Shown here one piece after another: positions 1 through 9,358 of a stretch of 64,000 bases of DNA. The stretch spans positions 1 through 64,000 of the forward strand of contig NZ_JADBEL010000014.1 of assembly GCF_014873855.1 (NCBI RefSeq), in the 5' to 3' direction. The notes under the pieces were generated by a model. The model had not been told where the DNA came from, did no database searches, and saw nothing but the letters and a program-made list of their open reading frames with translations. Positions within the stretch are counted from its first letter, which is position 1, and each line of letters begins with the position of its first letter. Position numbers and translations under genes: made by a program. This DNA comes from Sporosarcina limicola. GTDB lineage: Bacteria > Bacillota > Bacilli > Bacillales_A > Planococcaceae.

Positions 1-173
1 ACGCCGGAGGGAGATATTTGTCCATCGTACACAATGACTCCACCTACTGGCTGACTATAGCCGTAATGTCCATCCGCACATAACACGCCACCTATGACAT
101 TTCCGGCTTCCAAACAATTTCGAAACTGACGAAGAGTATTTTCTTCGTGATCTCCAAAAATCACTGTTTGCAT
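1..173 (-). CDS. rtcB: RtcB family RNA ligase, N-terminal part (runs off the window)
   Basis: The first 57 residues of a minus-strand gene are visible; the rest lies left of the window. The motifs ADGHYGYSQPVGGVI and ISPSGV match the start of RtcB, the GTP- and Mn-dependent ligase that joins RNA 2',3'-cyclic phosphate or 3'-phosphate ends to 5'-OH ends in RNA repair. The Asp and His of ADGH sit where the family binds metal. The start ATG at 173 is fixed by a strong ribosome binding site, AGGAGGAATCC, seven or so bases upstream. No partner gene of an RNA repair operon is seen on the right side. A GG-rich N-terminus of this type makes the family call quite safe, but the active-site His used for guanylylation is outside the window. 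Confidence 0.85.
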   Translation of the reverse strand, partial: MQTVIFGDHEENTLRQFRNCLEAGNVIGGVLCADGHYGYSQPVGGVIVYDGQISPSG

Positions 174-350
174 AAAAGGATTCCTCCTATCATTCTAGTA
201 CTTAGTATCCTTGGCTAAAATATTCTATTATTCAAGTATATAACAGGTTTAGACTGCATACACCTGTTCTCGTTGACAAAATATGTGTATTCTTATGATT
301 GCGAATATAATAGCAGAGAAATGTATACTATTTCTCTCACCACTAAAAAC

Positions 351-416
351 CCCAGCATCCATTTCTGAACACTAGGGCCTTAAATCAATCTTATAAAGTT
401 CTAAACTTCTATCCCA
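351..416 (-). repeat. 66-bp hsdR 3'-end repeat, copy 1
   Basis: This 66-bp segment differs from the copy at 25147-25212 at about four positions and also recurs at 11533-11598. In the other two copies it covers the last codons and the downstream flank of hsdR remnants. Here no hsdR coding sequence remains: the repeat directly abuts the stop codon of the esterase gene at 418. On the minus strand it ends in a run of T after a weak GU-rich hairpin, so it may still act as a terminator. Confidence 0.85.
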
Positions 417-417
417 C

Positions 418-1050
418 TTACCGACCACGCAAAAAAGCCACAAGATCTTGATGATTGTCTGGCGTGACACCATGTCCGTCATTGTATGTCTTAAAGGTCA
501 CTTTCGCACCTAGCGTTTCGAAGTACTCCTTACTTTCCTCACCCCAATGCGGCGGAATAATATAATCATAGGCCCCATGTGAAATAAAGATGTTCAAATG
601 AGCAACTGTGTGCTGTTCATAATCCATCTTCACAAAATCTGGTACGTAGCCACTTAACGCTACAACGCCACGTATCATGCTGCCCATCGTTAACGCTAAA
701 GACTGAGCAAGGACCGCGCCCTGACTAAATCCAAGTACATAAATCTGATCCTCATCAAGCCCAAATTCCACAATCGCCTCTTGAATAAAGGATTGAATAG
801 TGGTTAGTACTTCATCAAATTCAGCACGGATTGGCTTTCCTTCCTCTTCAATTGTAAAAAAAGTATAATCTGGATACAACACAATCGGACCCCGTAGACT
901 GAAAATATGGTGGCTACCTTTGAAATCTTGGACAAGCTGCGGCAAATCTTCCTCATTACTTCCCATTCCATGCAACAAAAAAATAGCTGGTTGCTTGTCA
1001 GCCGTCGTTTCAGGCACTGTATGTATAAATGTTAATGGTGACATCATCAC
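418..1050 (-). CDS. Alpha/beta hydrolase, carboxylesterase/phospholipase type
   Basis: This 210-residue cytosolic protein is a complete serine hydrolase of the small carboxylesterase/phospholipase family. The oxyanion region HGMGSNE (from residue 27) comes first. The nucleophile is Ser109 in GFSQG, the acid is Asp162 in HGAYDYIIP, and the base is His193 in NDGHGV, in the usual order and spacing. Length is normal for the family. There is no signal peptide. The start is ambiguous among GTG-ATG-ATG codons at 1050-1042, since the AAGGGAAG site is 5 to 11 bases away from them. It stands alone, with an hsdR tail repeat abutting its 3' end, so its right-hand flank is probably old chromosome and its left-hand flank has been rearranged. 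The substrate cannot be read from the sequence. Confidence 0.85.
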   Translation of the reverse strand: MMMSPLTFIHTVPETTADKQPAIFLLHGMGSNEEDLPQLVQDFKGSHHIFSLRGPIVLYPDYTFFTIEEEGKPIRAEFDEVLTTIQSFIQEAIVEFGLDEDQIYVLGFSQGAVLAQSLALTMGSMIRGVVALSGYVPDFVKMDYEQHTVAHLNIFISHGAYDYIIPPHWGEESKEYFETLGAKVTFKTYNDGHGVTPDNHQDLVAFLRGR

Positions 1051-1124
1051 AAACGCTTCCCTTCAAATTAACCTATCTCTATCTTAGCATATTTCGTTTC
1101 CCCTAAAATAATCTACACCACAAC

Positions 1125-1162
1125 AAAAGCGATTGCATCTATGATAGATGTAATCGCTTTTT
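1125..1162 (-). terminator. Rho-independent terminator after the coiled-coil gene
   Basis: AAAAGCGATTGCATCT pairs with AGATGTAATCGCTTTTT around a four-base loop. It lies just past the stop of the minus-strand gene at 1199 and in front of the esterase start. The symmetrical A/T tails could let it work in both directions. Confidence 0.75.
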
Positions 1163-1198
1163 ATATGCCCATATCATTTCCAACTATCGCCAAGTAAT

Positions 1199-1540
1199 TC
1201 ACCTAACCCATTTCAACTGTGCTTCATGATCTGATGTCTTTATCGTCAGCATGTCAATTAATTTTCGTTGATGCAGCAGAATTTCTTCAAATAGTACATC
1301 ATTTTCTTTTAATTCTTGAATGTCGATTTTCATTCCATCCGTCGTTTCTCTTACTGCAGCTAATTCATGACGTGATTCTAATATAGCTTGTTTAATTAAC
1401 GGAATGTCTGCAACATCAGCTTTAGTTGCTAGCATCGAGATATCTTCCTTGGTTGCCATGTTTGAAATGTCTTCCTTGGTTGCCATTTGATTTCGAATTC
1501 CATTCAGTTCATTTTTAATTTCAAGTAGAATATTCTCCAT
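1199..1540 (-). CDS. Small coiled-coil protein with tandem ATKEDI repeats
   Basis: This 113-residue protein has no recognised enzyme domain. Residues 18-45 hold three near-tandem units of about nine or ten residues (MATKEDISN, MATKEDISM, LATKADVAD). The rest is rich in Leu, Glu, Lys and Gln in a heptad-like pattern, so a long coiled coil is likely. Such units are common in short bacterial and phage coiled-coil proteins of unknown role. The start ATG at 1540 is preceded by a purine-rich GAGGAGGAG site about six bases away. It is followed by its own terminator, so it is probably a single-gene transcript. No function is proposed. Confidence 0.7.
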   Translation of the reverse strand: MENILLEIKNELNGIRNQMATKEDISNMATKEDISMLATKADVADIPLIKQAILESRHELAAVRETTDGMKIDIQELKENDVLFEEILLHQRKLIDMLTIKTSDHEAQLKWVR

Positions 1541-1787
1541 CTTTCTCCTCCTCCCTCATTACTCCAATTATTTCCTTCATTATATTACTGTCCCTCATAG
1601 CAGCAATGAAAACCATAGTCACCAAAACTACCACGTGAGTTTACTTACTTAAGGTTACTCAAAAGAAGTCCTCTTAATTATATCACGCGAGAACGTACGT
1701 TTCAAACATAAGTATTTGAAATGTTGCTACTTCAGAGCGCAATGGCAATTGAGTAGATTTCTTTGAAAAAGGAACTTATCTTTTATT

Positions 1788-2006
1788 TTATTCAGTATCC
1801 CAGTCTATATCCTCAAGCCGGACATATTCACCATTTTTCATTTCTTCTCGAGCCTCATCAATTCTTTTTTGTTCACGTGGAGTTAATTTTGTGAAATCAG
1901 GATCCCATTCGCGAATAAGGGTATAAATATATTCAATCGCCAATTTTTGTTTATCTTCTGGTAAAGCCTCGAGCAAATCTATGATTAGTTCTGAATCTAT
2001 CTCCAT
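1788..2006 (-). CDS. Small acidic protein, antitoxin-like
   Basis: This is a 72-residue, strongly acidic protein. Its C-terminal half, with REQKRIDEAREEMKNGEY followed by an acidic LEDIDWD tail, resembles the short helical tails of small type II antitoxins, but no DNA-binding domain is evident. It starts 26 bases after the stop of the DUF4268 gene on the same strand, with an AGAAGGGG site upstream, so it is probably the last gene of the Shango-like run. It may be a small accessory or immunity protein of the gene before it. The antitoxin idea is inference from size, charge and position only. Confidence 0.6.
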   Translation of the reverse strand: MEIDSELIIDLLEALPEDKQKLAIEYIYTLIREWDPDFTKLTPREQKRIDEAREEMKNGEYVRLEDIDWDTE

Positions 2007-2032
2007 ATATGAAAAACCCCTTCTCCAAATAA

Positions 2033-3139
2033 TTAGTGTGCTGCTTGTTTCAAAGGTTCTTTAATTACCCTTACAAAATTAATCATTGCCTTACATAAGA
2101 ATTCTATGATTTTGTCCCAGTCATCTCGATTAAAATAATTTACATCCTCTAATCTATAGGATATACGTGATGACTTCTTATCATCTAGCCTTTGCCAGAA
2201 CAATGGAGAACCAAGATTTTTTTCGATGTCTTGGATTGATTGATAAAGCGCATCAAAAATTCGTTTATTCTCAGCTTGTCCTCCTACATTTATGAGCACT
2301 TCAACGGCTGCATAAGATCTTGTAATAACAAAACTAAATGGTACACCACTTACACCAGAGCCACTTGAAAGCCAATGATCTTTGTTTGGATTAACATTCT
2401 TATATTGGTCGGACATCGTATTAAACTTTTCAAGCAACTGTCCCCAGAATTCTTTGCGAATTTCATATCGCTTATGATTCAGTTCTTTGTTTTCCATCAC
2501 TTGGCGTTTTTTATCAGTCATTTTAATCATTAATTCTTGAGTTTCTTTAACGGGAATAATTTGTTCAATATCCAACAAAATCTTACTCTCGAATTCATAC
2601 GGTGAAACTTTAAAGCATTGAACCTTAATCCCATGGTCAATTAGCCATAACACTGTAGACGTAACCTCTTTACGAAACTTCCCAGCAACCAAAATCATCC
2701 GCTGATCATTTTCATTTAAGGCTATCTCTTGAAACGGTTCACCATTGAAAAATTCCTCGATATTCTCTTCTGCATCTTCGCCTGTCATATTCTTGTCCAA
2801 ATAGGACTGGTAAATCTCCTTAATTTGCGGTTTAGTCAACGTGTGGCAATAGGAAACATACTTTAACGCCTGCCACGTAACATCCCTACCACTGTCATCT
2901 AACTTATTTTCTATAATGACCAAATCCCCATTTTTATCAAGCGCAAGAAGGTCTAATCTTTCATTGGTATCATCAAAACCATCGAATTCCTTCTGAATGA
3001 TTAACAGCTCTTCTCCAAGGCACTCCGTATTATCCGCAATCCACTCTTGGAGATGCTCTCTTTCCCTTATACCCAATTCTTGAAAAGTTTTATTTGCTAT
3101 TTTTGTGATTTTATTTAATCCTTGATCGACGACAAACAT
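2033..3139 (-). CDS. DUF4268-type protein with a PD-(D/E)XK-like nuclease core
   Basis: This is a 368-residue protein with two parts. The N-terminal part, residues about 55-115, has the RLDLLAL strand, then VIIENKLDD, then a Gln in TWQALKY. That is the D...ExK...Q pattern of the PD-(D/E)XK nuclease fold, as in NucS-like and DUF91-like proteins. The C-terminal part (about 215-360) looks like DUF4268, a domain often seen beside restriction and helicase genes. A clear CGGAGG site lies seven bases before the ATG at 3139. It follows the SF1 helicase gene by 30 bases and so is likely co-transcribed. Role: probably DNA recognition or cleavage in the defence operon; the target is unknown. Confidence 0.7.
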   Translation of the reverse strand: MFVVDQGLNKITKIANKTFQELGIREREHLQEWIADNTECLGEELLIIQKEFDGFDDTNERLDLLALDKNGDLVIIENKLDDSGRDVTWQALKYVSYCHTLTKPQIKEIYQSYLDKNMTGEDAEENIEEFFNGEPFQEIALNENDQRMILVAGKFRKEVTSTVLWLIDHGIKVQCFKVSPYEFESKILLDIEQIIPVKETQELMIKMTDKKRQVMENKELNHKRYEIRKEFWGQLLEKFNTMSDQYKNVNPNKDHWLSSGSGVSGVPFSFVITRSYAAVEVLINVGGQAENKRIFDALYQSIQDIEKNLGSPLFWQRLDDKKSSRISYRLEDVNYFNRDDWDKIIEFLCKAMINFVRVIKEPLKQAAH

Positions 3140-3169
3140 GATATACCTCCGTATCTAGTAGCTTCATAC

Positions 3170-5668
3170 TTAAAATTCGCTCTGCTTAATTATCTCCATT
3201 AATTTCGCAATTAATTTTTCCTTCTCACCACTTTCATTCGTGGCTACTCTAAGCAATGGAAGATTACTTTTGGATAATACGCTATCCTTCAGCGTATCCC
3301 TTTGTCTTTGCTTTTCATTATGATGAAACATCACGCCATCTACTTCCACTGCCAACAACGCTTCCTTATCTAATTTATTAAAAATCAAAAAGTCTACATG
3401 TGACCACGGATTCCTAGCGAACTTCTGCTCTTCTACTGTTAAATCTGAATAATCGATGACCAATGTATTTAGAGGTATGTGTATGACACACTTAAAAGAC
3501 TTAAATTCAGGAAGTGCAAGCACTTCTTCAATAATAGCGTACATCAAATTCTCTGACTGGTATTCAGATACTCTTTTGCCTTGGTTTCTATACTGCAACA
3601 GTACTTTAGAATATTCCGTATATAAAAGATCGAAAACTGAAACCTTTTGACTCTCAATAACACTATCAAAGGAATTGTATTCTATATAACGGATTAAATC
3701 ACCTAGTTGGCTACCTTGCTGTTTATAAAGCTTATCTGAAGTGACAACCACTAGTTCATCGACAGCCCTTGAAACAGCTACATTGATGAGATTTGGATCA
3801 TCAATGAATGAAGATATTTTATTGGCGACAGTTGGAAAGATAATAGTCTTTTTTTCACGCCCCTGAAATCTATGTACTGTATCTACTTCTAACGCCGGGT
3901 ATGTAATTCGCTGATTAGTTTCAATCACATGCATTCTAAATGGAGAAATTATACCTACATCACCACAATCGCTATATCTTTGTCCATGAACAGCAATTAT
4001 TTCATCTTTAATTACTTCTATTTGACGAACATTGTACCACCCTTGGCTTTCACCTTGCCTACTTTTTCGTGCATGATTACCAGGTGCTGTTTTATAAATT
4101 TTCAAAGGCGTATCATCTGGAGTTTCCTGAGTCATCACAACCAGTTGGTTATTATAATATTTTGCGTTACAAAAGCCAATAATCTTTGGATGACAGCGAT
4201 AGTGTTCACTTAAAAATGTTGTTGGCAATGAATGTTCATATAAATTCATTAAAGATTCAATAATGCTATATTTATTATAATCATAAGCTTCTTCTATTGA
4301 GTATTCACTAAATAAATTAGCACTTAGCTCTTTCATCTCAGGAGATACTATATGAGGCAATTGCTTGACATCCCCTACAATAACAACATTTTTACAACAC
4401 GCTAATGCTAATGACGCTGTCACAAGATCTACTTGCGATGCTTCGTCAATAATGATGTAGTCAAATAAATACTCTTTCGGAATTGCATTCAATATTGAAT
4501 GCGTTGTACTTAAAATTACGGGATAATCCTTTGTAAATTCAGAAAATCTATACTTATAATCTTTTGCTGAATAGCCCCTTTTCCCATGATCTAATCGAGA
4601 ATATTTGCGACTAAATGATGCCCTAAATAATTTCGACGATAGTTCTTCATAACTTTCTAGCAACAAATGATAACTTTGAGTGTTAAGCTTCATTTCTAAC
4701 TCTTTAATTTTACCGTTTCTGTCTTCAATATTATTTTTGTAGTACTCCCTTTTAAGAGAATTTATTATATGATTACGATTCTGCTCGAATAAACCAAATT
4801 TATAAACGCCATATTGAAAAAAAACTTGTACCTTCGATTTAAAAGTAATTCCCTTATTTGAAAGTGCCAGCCCCTCTATCTGCATAATAAATTTGATAAT
4901 ATCCTCGGGCGTCCACACTTTCCGAAAAGAATATTCTTTCTTCGTGATATATTCTCCTATAAAGCTACTCTCAAAATAGCGCTGCTCCAATTGGAATTTT
5001 GATAATTCTTCTTTTAACTTAGCCAATTCCCTTTGATTTTCTAACAACTTAGTAAGTGTTTGGGTCGTAGCCTCAAGTTGATCTGAAAGTGCCTTTTCTT
5101 CATCCTCAGTTATTCTCCAAACAGTCATATCTGGAAGTTGGGATTGATGCTTTTCAAAAAACTCCTTTCTTAATGATGCATTACCTAATAACGCAGTCAT
5201 AAAGCCATATCCATGCTTCTCCAGTTTCTCTTGTACATTTTCTGTTGCAGAGTTGTTGCCAGAAACGATGCCTACTGTTTTTCCTCTCCTAACAATATTG
5301 GCTACAATGTTTAAAATCGTTTGGGTCTTCCCTGTTCCAGGAGGACCTTCAATTATACTAACTGAATTTTCCATAGCCATTTCAACTGCTTTTCTTTGGC
5401 TTAGATTCACACCAAATGGAAATATCATCATCTCTTCATTTGTCCTACTTACTATCGTACTTTTAGATAAATACTGATACAGCACACTTTGCTTATTTGG
5501 CTTGACTAGCTGTTCATATTGGCTTAAGAGTATTGATTTCCCATTGTAAGAAAAACCAATAGCAGCTGATAGTTTTTTTAGATATTCAAATACATCTTTT
5601 GATTGTCTATCTTTTTCATGTTTGTGTTCATTTGTAGAAATGTTAGTTGATGCTTTAATAATAACCAC
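3170..5668 (-). CDS. SF1 (UPF1/DNA2-like) helicase with C-terminal nuclease-like domain
   Basis: The gene encodes a large superfamily 1 helicase. Walker A is GPPGTGKTQ, Walker B is IIIDEASQ, followed by a GDVKQLP motif III, an SEHYRCH motif IV and the VHRFQGRE and NVAVSRA motifs near the end of the helicase core. The last 120 residues contain HVDFLIF and AVEVDGVMFH, which fits the Vsr-like/DUF2726-like nuclease fold often found at the end of such helicases. A longer frame opens at 5848 with TTG, but its first 60 residues are low-complexity and hydrophobic and lack a binding site. I chose the GTG at 5668, which follows GGGGGGGAGAG by a few bases. It sits between the Shango-like helicase gene and the DUF4268 gene and is probably part of the same system or a linked one. 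Confidence 0.75.
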   Translation of the reverse strand: MVIIKASTNISTNEHKHEKDRQSKDVFEYLKKLSAAIGFSYNGKSILLSQYEQLVKPNKQSVLYQYLSKSTIVSRTNEEMMIFPFGVNLSQRKAVEMAMENSVSIIEGPPGTGKTQTILNIVANIVRRGKTVGIVSGNNSATENVQEKLEKHGYGFMTALLGNASLRKEFFEKHQSQLPDMTVWRITEDEEKALSDQLEATTQTLTKLLENQRELAKLKEELSKFQLEQRYFESSFIGEYITKKEYSFRKVWTPEDIIKFIMQIEGLALSNKGITFKSKVQVFFQYGVYKFGLFEQNRNHIINSLKREYYKNNIEDRNGKIKELEMKLNTQSYHLLLESYEELSSKLFRASFSRKYSRLDHGKRGYSAKDYKYRFSEFTKDYPVILSTTHSILNAIPKEYLFDYIIIDEASQVDLVTASLALACCKNVVIVGDVKQLPHIVSPEMKELSANLFSEYSIEEAYDYNKYSIIESLMNLYEHSLPTTFLSEHYRCHPKIIGFCNAKYYNNQLVVMTQETPDDTPLKIYKTAPGNHARKSRQGESQGWYNVRQIEVIKDEIIAVHGQRYSDCGDVGIISPFRMHVIETNQRITYPALEVDTVHRFQGREKKTIIFPTVANKISSFIDDPNLINVAVSRAVDELVVVTSDKLYKQQGSQLGDLIRYIEYNSFDSVIESQKVSVFDLLYTEYSKVLLQYRNQGKRVSEYQSENLMYAIIEEVLALPEFKSFKCVIHIPLNTLVIDYSDLTVEEQKFARNPWSHVDFLIFNKLDKEALLAVEVDGVMFHHNEKQRQRDTLKDSVLSKSNLPLLRVATNESGEKEKLIAKLMEIIKQSEF

Positions 5669-5758
5669 TCTTTTCTCTCCCCCCCAAAAATATTGCTTAG
5701 TGATTGCATCAATTTCATAGCCCCAATCCCTTGCGAGTCGAGGACTTCCAAACAAAAA

Positions 5759-5830
5759 AAGAAGTACCCTCCAAAATGTCAAAATGAGAAAGTGACCAAA
5801 TAAACTCACAGACAAGAAGGGGAACTTCTT
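5759..5830. repeat. Imperfect inverted repeat between the two helicase genes
   Basis: AAGAAGTACCCT (5759-5770) and GGGGAACTTCTT (5819-5830) are complementary at 10 of 12 positions and enclose 48 bases. The segment lies in the gap between the Lhr-like helicase gene and the SF1 helicase gene. It could be the trace of a small transposable element or a regulatory hairpin; the sequence does not decide. Confidence 0.45.
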
Positions 5831-5897
5831 ATGTCCATAATACGACAATCATCGCAGTTTGAGTTAGAAAATAATACTCTAAACTAACTTCCAACCG

Positions 5898-8033
5898 TCA
5901 ACTTCTAATATGAATATAATCATGATTATTAAAATGTTCTTTCATTCCATCGATATCTATCTCATTTTCTATATGCATAGCTATTTGGTAGTTATCTGAC
6001 AAAAAGTTTGAATACTTTGTAACGTATCGTTCATGATCTAATGTTACTCCTAAAAAATCTTCATCTTTCCAATATCTATCTTTTATTTCCCTTAGAACAT
6101 CCATAATTTCATGATTGGATCGCTGTATAAATATCCTGCCAACTCCATCTAACTTCGTTGGAGTCACCCCCATATATCTCAATGCCCATAATAGTGTTTT
6201 AGCTATAGTGGTTCCAGTGTAGGTCTCTATGATAATACCTTCTCGATTTTCCCACACAACTCTCTTCAAAGGGTTAACTTCATAGTGATGATACGGTGCT
6301 CTCGCTTCTTCCAAAGCATATGTCGCTTCATCATTCATATAAGCGATCTTATTTTTGCTACAACGAATTTCCATCATTTTTTGGCCAATACGTTCATGAA
6401 TCTTTACGCCCCCGCCAGAATAATGGGGTCTTTTTGCATTTACTGCTTTTTGTACATACACTTTATTCGTATTACTATCAACCACTATAATGGTCCAAAG
6501 TTTGCCTGCAAGAATAATATTTTCACCTACATTAACCATCGGGGTTTTATCAATGGCCCCTATCTTTCGGATCCCTTCAAGCACGATATATTCTTCTGGA
6601 GACATAAATACAGCATAGAATTCTTTACTTCGAAGAAGACGTTCTCCTTCCAGCCCAACAATAACCTCGCCACTTCCTTTGATTGCCTCAAGGTAATCAT
6701 TAGCAATCATGTCTAAAATAATTTGTTGAATATCTTCTTCCGCGATATGATGAAAGACATCATTTCGCTTCATTCGCAGTAGTAACTCATCCTGGTTAAG
6801 TCCATTGGTTTCCGCACAAAGGGAGATAATCTGATGGAATAAAATATCATAAGGAGCGCTTATAGATTGCGCTGGCTCAATCCATTTCTCTACTATCAGT
6901 TCCATCACAGCTACCGACTGTAACAAATCATCTGAAGAAGTCGTATATAGTTGTAAGATCTGATTGGCATTCATTTTTCGTCCTGAACGTCCCAATCGCT
7001 GTTTCAACGATGATACTGTAAATGTACTGTCAATTTGAATAACAATATCTACATCACCTATATCAATCCCAAGCTCCAGGGAACTAGTCGCAATAACACT
7101 TTTGGGCGTCTTGGATTCTATCATGCTTTTTTCAACATACTCTCGCTCTGCTTTGTCTATAGATGAATGATGAGCATAATAAGTTTCCCCTACGTGTTCA
7201 CGCTCCGCCAATCGATTTAACATAACTGTCGACTCTTCGACATCTCCTCTGCTATTACAAAATACAATCGCCTTTTGATTTCTGGTCAAATTCCTGATAT
7301 CTTCAAAGAGCGCAACTGGCTTTTTTCTATCCTCTTCAAGATTAAAATGCATTAGATGATACAATAGTTCTTTGTCACTACCTTTAGCCTCAACAATTTC
7401 TACGTTGTCTGGTTGCTGATAATTAACCCAGTCTTTCACAACAGAAAAATTGTCTATCGTTGCCGATAAACCAACTATTCTTGGACGGGAATTTGCATAT
7501 GGCTCTATACGTGATAAAAGTGACCGAAGCTGTGCCCCACGTTCCGAACCAATAAATGAATGTATTTCATCAATCACAATAAACTCCAAGTTTTTAAATA
7601 GATGATGAATATGTCCAGTCCTATTAATAAAAAGACTCTCGATTGATTCGGGAGTAATTTGCAAAATTCCTGTTGGATTTTGAATCAACTTTTTCTTTTT
7701 ACTTTGTGTGACATCTCCGTGCCATTTATGTATTGCAATCTGATTATATTCACATAACTTTTCAATTCGATCAAACTGGTTATTAATTAAGGCTTTTAAG
7801 GGAGATACATATAATACTTTAAGCCCTTCATCTGCCCTTTCTTCTATCATTGATAGAATCGGTAAAAAAGCTGCCTCTGTCTTGCCAGAAGCAGTTGCGG
7901 ATGAAATGACGACATCATTAGTAGTAGTCATTATAATTGGTATTGTTTGATCTTGAATCGGAGTAAATCTATCCCACTTCATATCCCAAATCTTTTGTTG
8001 CATGGATTTTGATAATAATTGAAAGGAACTCAT
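5898..8033 (-). CDS. sngC: Lhr-like SF2 helicase, Shango-type SngC
   Basis: This 711-residue DEAD/DEAH-type helicase has motif I ATASGKT (residues 46-52), motif II DEIH (155-158), GLSAT as motif III and QRLGRSGR as motif VI, all intact. A long C-terminal part with winged-helix-like and Lhr-core-like sequence follows. It begins nine bases after the stop of the P-loop ATPase gene, which itself overlaps the TerB gene. TerB protein, DUF2791-like ATPase and Lhr-like helicase in this order is the make-up of the Shango anti-phage system, so SngC is the natural name. The same helicase class is called BrxHI in some BREX types, but no BREX type 2 partners (PglW, PglZ) are adjacent. It is predicted to act on phage DNA with its two partners. 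Confidence 0.8.
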   Translation of the reverse strand: MSSFQLLSKSMQQKIWDMKWDRFTPIQDQTIPIIMTTTNDVVISSATASGKTEAAFLPILSMIEERADEGLKVLYVSPLKALINNQFDRIEKLCEYNQIAIHKWHGDVTQSKKKKLIQNPTGILQITPESIESLFINRTGHIHHLFKNLEFIVIDEIHSFIGSERGAQLRSLLSRIEPYANSRPRIVGLSATIDNFSVVKDWVNYQQPDNVEIVEAKGSDKELLYHLMHFNLEEDRKKPVALFEDIRNLTRNQKAIVFCNSRGDVEESTVMLNRLAEREHVGETYYAHHSSIDKAEREYVEKSMIESKTPKSVIATSSLELGIDIGDVDIVIQIDSTFTVSSLKQRLGRSGRKMNANQILQLYTTSSDDLLQSVAVMELIVEKWIEPAQSISAPYDILFHQIISLCAETNGLNQDELLLRMKRNDVFHHIAEEDIQQIILDMIANDYLEAIKGSGEVIVGLEGERLLRSKEFYAVFMSPEEYIVLEGIRKIGAIDKTPMVNVGENIILAGKLWTIIVVDSNTNKVYVQKAVNAKRPHYSGGGVKIHERIGQKMMEIRCSKNKIAYMNDEATYALEEARAPYHHYEVNPLKRVVWENREGIIIETYTGTTIAKTLLWALRYMGVTPTKLDGVGRIFIQRSNHEIMDVLREIKDRYWKDEDFLGVTLDHERYVTKYSNFLSDNYQIAMHIENEIDIDGMKEHFNNHDYIHIRS

Positions 8034-8041
8034 GGACCTCT

Positions 8042-9358
8042 CTACCCTTCCATTCTAGAAAAACGATTTTGAATTGTCGATGACTCCGCGTATACGTTCT
8101 TTTCACCAAATAGACCATCACGATTAATACTGGGATTCTGATGAATAATATTTAATGCACCTAAGAAAGTACGAATGACATCTCCTACAGTTAAGTGCTC
8201 ATCCGCTCCAGGTCGTGAGTATTCCCCCCTGATAAAACTCATTATTTCACCATCTGCTACAGTAGAAATATAGCCGTGATGAAACGCATGAATGTCTCTT
8301 AATTTCTGCATTAATACAAAAGTTTCATCATGCTGAAGCGGTAATAACTTAATAACAGGTTGGGAATAATCACGAAACTCTGTTGTTTCGAAACGATTTG
8401 ATTGCAAACGACGTTTCAAGGCACCATAGCTAAATAGGCCTCTTCTTTCATCCTCTAAGAATTCAGGTGTACCTCCAATTGTTACGTACAATCCTTCTAC
8501 ATTTCCTTGTAAAGTATCATTGTAAATTTTAAGGATAGTCTCATAATTCTTATCCCTCGTTTGGGAGTGAGTTATTTTGTATAAATTTATGGCTTCATCA
8601 AAATTTACCACAAAACCCGAATATCCAATTTGTTTTACAAATTGGGAAAACACTTTAATGTAATCATAATAGTTATTGTCATTAATAACTTCCCGAACAC
8701 CTAAATCTGCACGTGCTTCTGTCTTCGTACCATATTCCCCTCGCAGCCATCTTAATGCACGTCGTTGTAGGTCGGTATCGTCTTCCACAAATCCACGAAA
8801 ATACTGAATCAGTATCCTTGAAAAATCGTACCCTCCCGTTAATTCATCCATTTTGGAAACTAAATTCACAATTTCATTTTCGATATCTTTTACAAATGAA
8901 GGATTATCAAGCCCGACAAGATCATAATCCTTTTCTTTTGCAATGCTTGACTGTACTTCACTAATCCATTTGTCTAAAATGGTCGGAAGTGCATTGCCAT
9001 CTGGAACAGTAGAAATGGACAGGTTTTTCATTAATTCTGTATATATAGCGACGGCCTTCCCCTCGCCCCCATACAATCTTCTCTCAGGGGTAAAATCCGC
9101 TTTGGCTATAACAAAGTTTTCACTAAACGCAATTTGTTGGATTAATGCCTGAATGAAGCTCTTTCCACTCCCGAAAGGACCGATGAAGAATTTAATAATC
9201 GATGACCCTTTCTTAACATTTTGCAAATCGATTAAAATTTGTTTAGCTTCGTCCGCTCTTCCAACCATAATATAATGTAATCCCCTACTTGGTACGACTC
9301 CACCAAAAAGAGAGTTCAAAATAGCAGAAGAATCTCTTGTTTTTATCTTCATCTTCAT
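8042..9358 (-). CDS. sngB: P-loop ATPase, BrxD/DUF2791-like, Shango-type SngB
   Basis: This 438-residue ATPase has Walker A GPFGSGKS at residues 60-67 and a Walker B-like FVVNFDEAINLYK around residue 255. The stretch RRALRWLRGEYG is typical of the DUF2791/BrxD family, which couples to DNA helicases in several defence systems. Its ATG overlaps the TGA of the TerB gene by four bases, which points to translational coupling, and the helicase gene follows within nine bases. Together these three make a compact Shango-like unit. The ATPase is expected to be cytosolic and to load or control the helicase. That it belongs to Shango rather than to a BREX remnant rests on the TerB partner. Confidence 0.8.
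   Translation of the reverse strand: MKMKIKTRDSSAILNSLFGGVVPSRGLHYIMVGRADEAKQILIDLQNVKKGSSIIKFFIGPFGSGKSFIQALIQQIAFSENFVIAKADFTPERRLYGGEGKAVAIYTELMKNLSISTVPDGNALPTILDKWISEVQSSIAKEKDYDLVGLDNPSFVKDIENEIVNLVSKMDELTGGYDFSRILIQYFRGFVEDDTDLQRRALRWLRGEYGTKTEARADLGVREVINDNNYYDYIKVFSQFVKQIGYSGFVVNFDEAINLYKITHSQTRDKNYETILKIYNDTLQGNVEGLYVTIGGTPEFLEDERRGLFSYGALKRRLQSNRFETTEFRDYSQPVIKLLPLQHDETFVLMQKLRDIHAFHHGYISTVADGEIMSFIRGEYSRPGADEHLTVGDVIRTFLGALNIIHQNPSINRDGLFGEKNVYAESSTIQNRFSRMEG

Noticed and set aside
274-300. TTGACA and TATGAT on the plus strand as a promoter
   Set aside because: The spacer is only 15 bases and no plus-strand gene or clear RNA follows.
5669-5848. N-terminal membrane segment of the SF1 helicase
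   Set aside because: The hydrophobic stretch lies upstream of a much better start at 5668 and overlaps an inverted repeat, so it is probably not translated.
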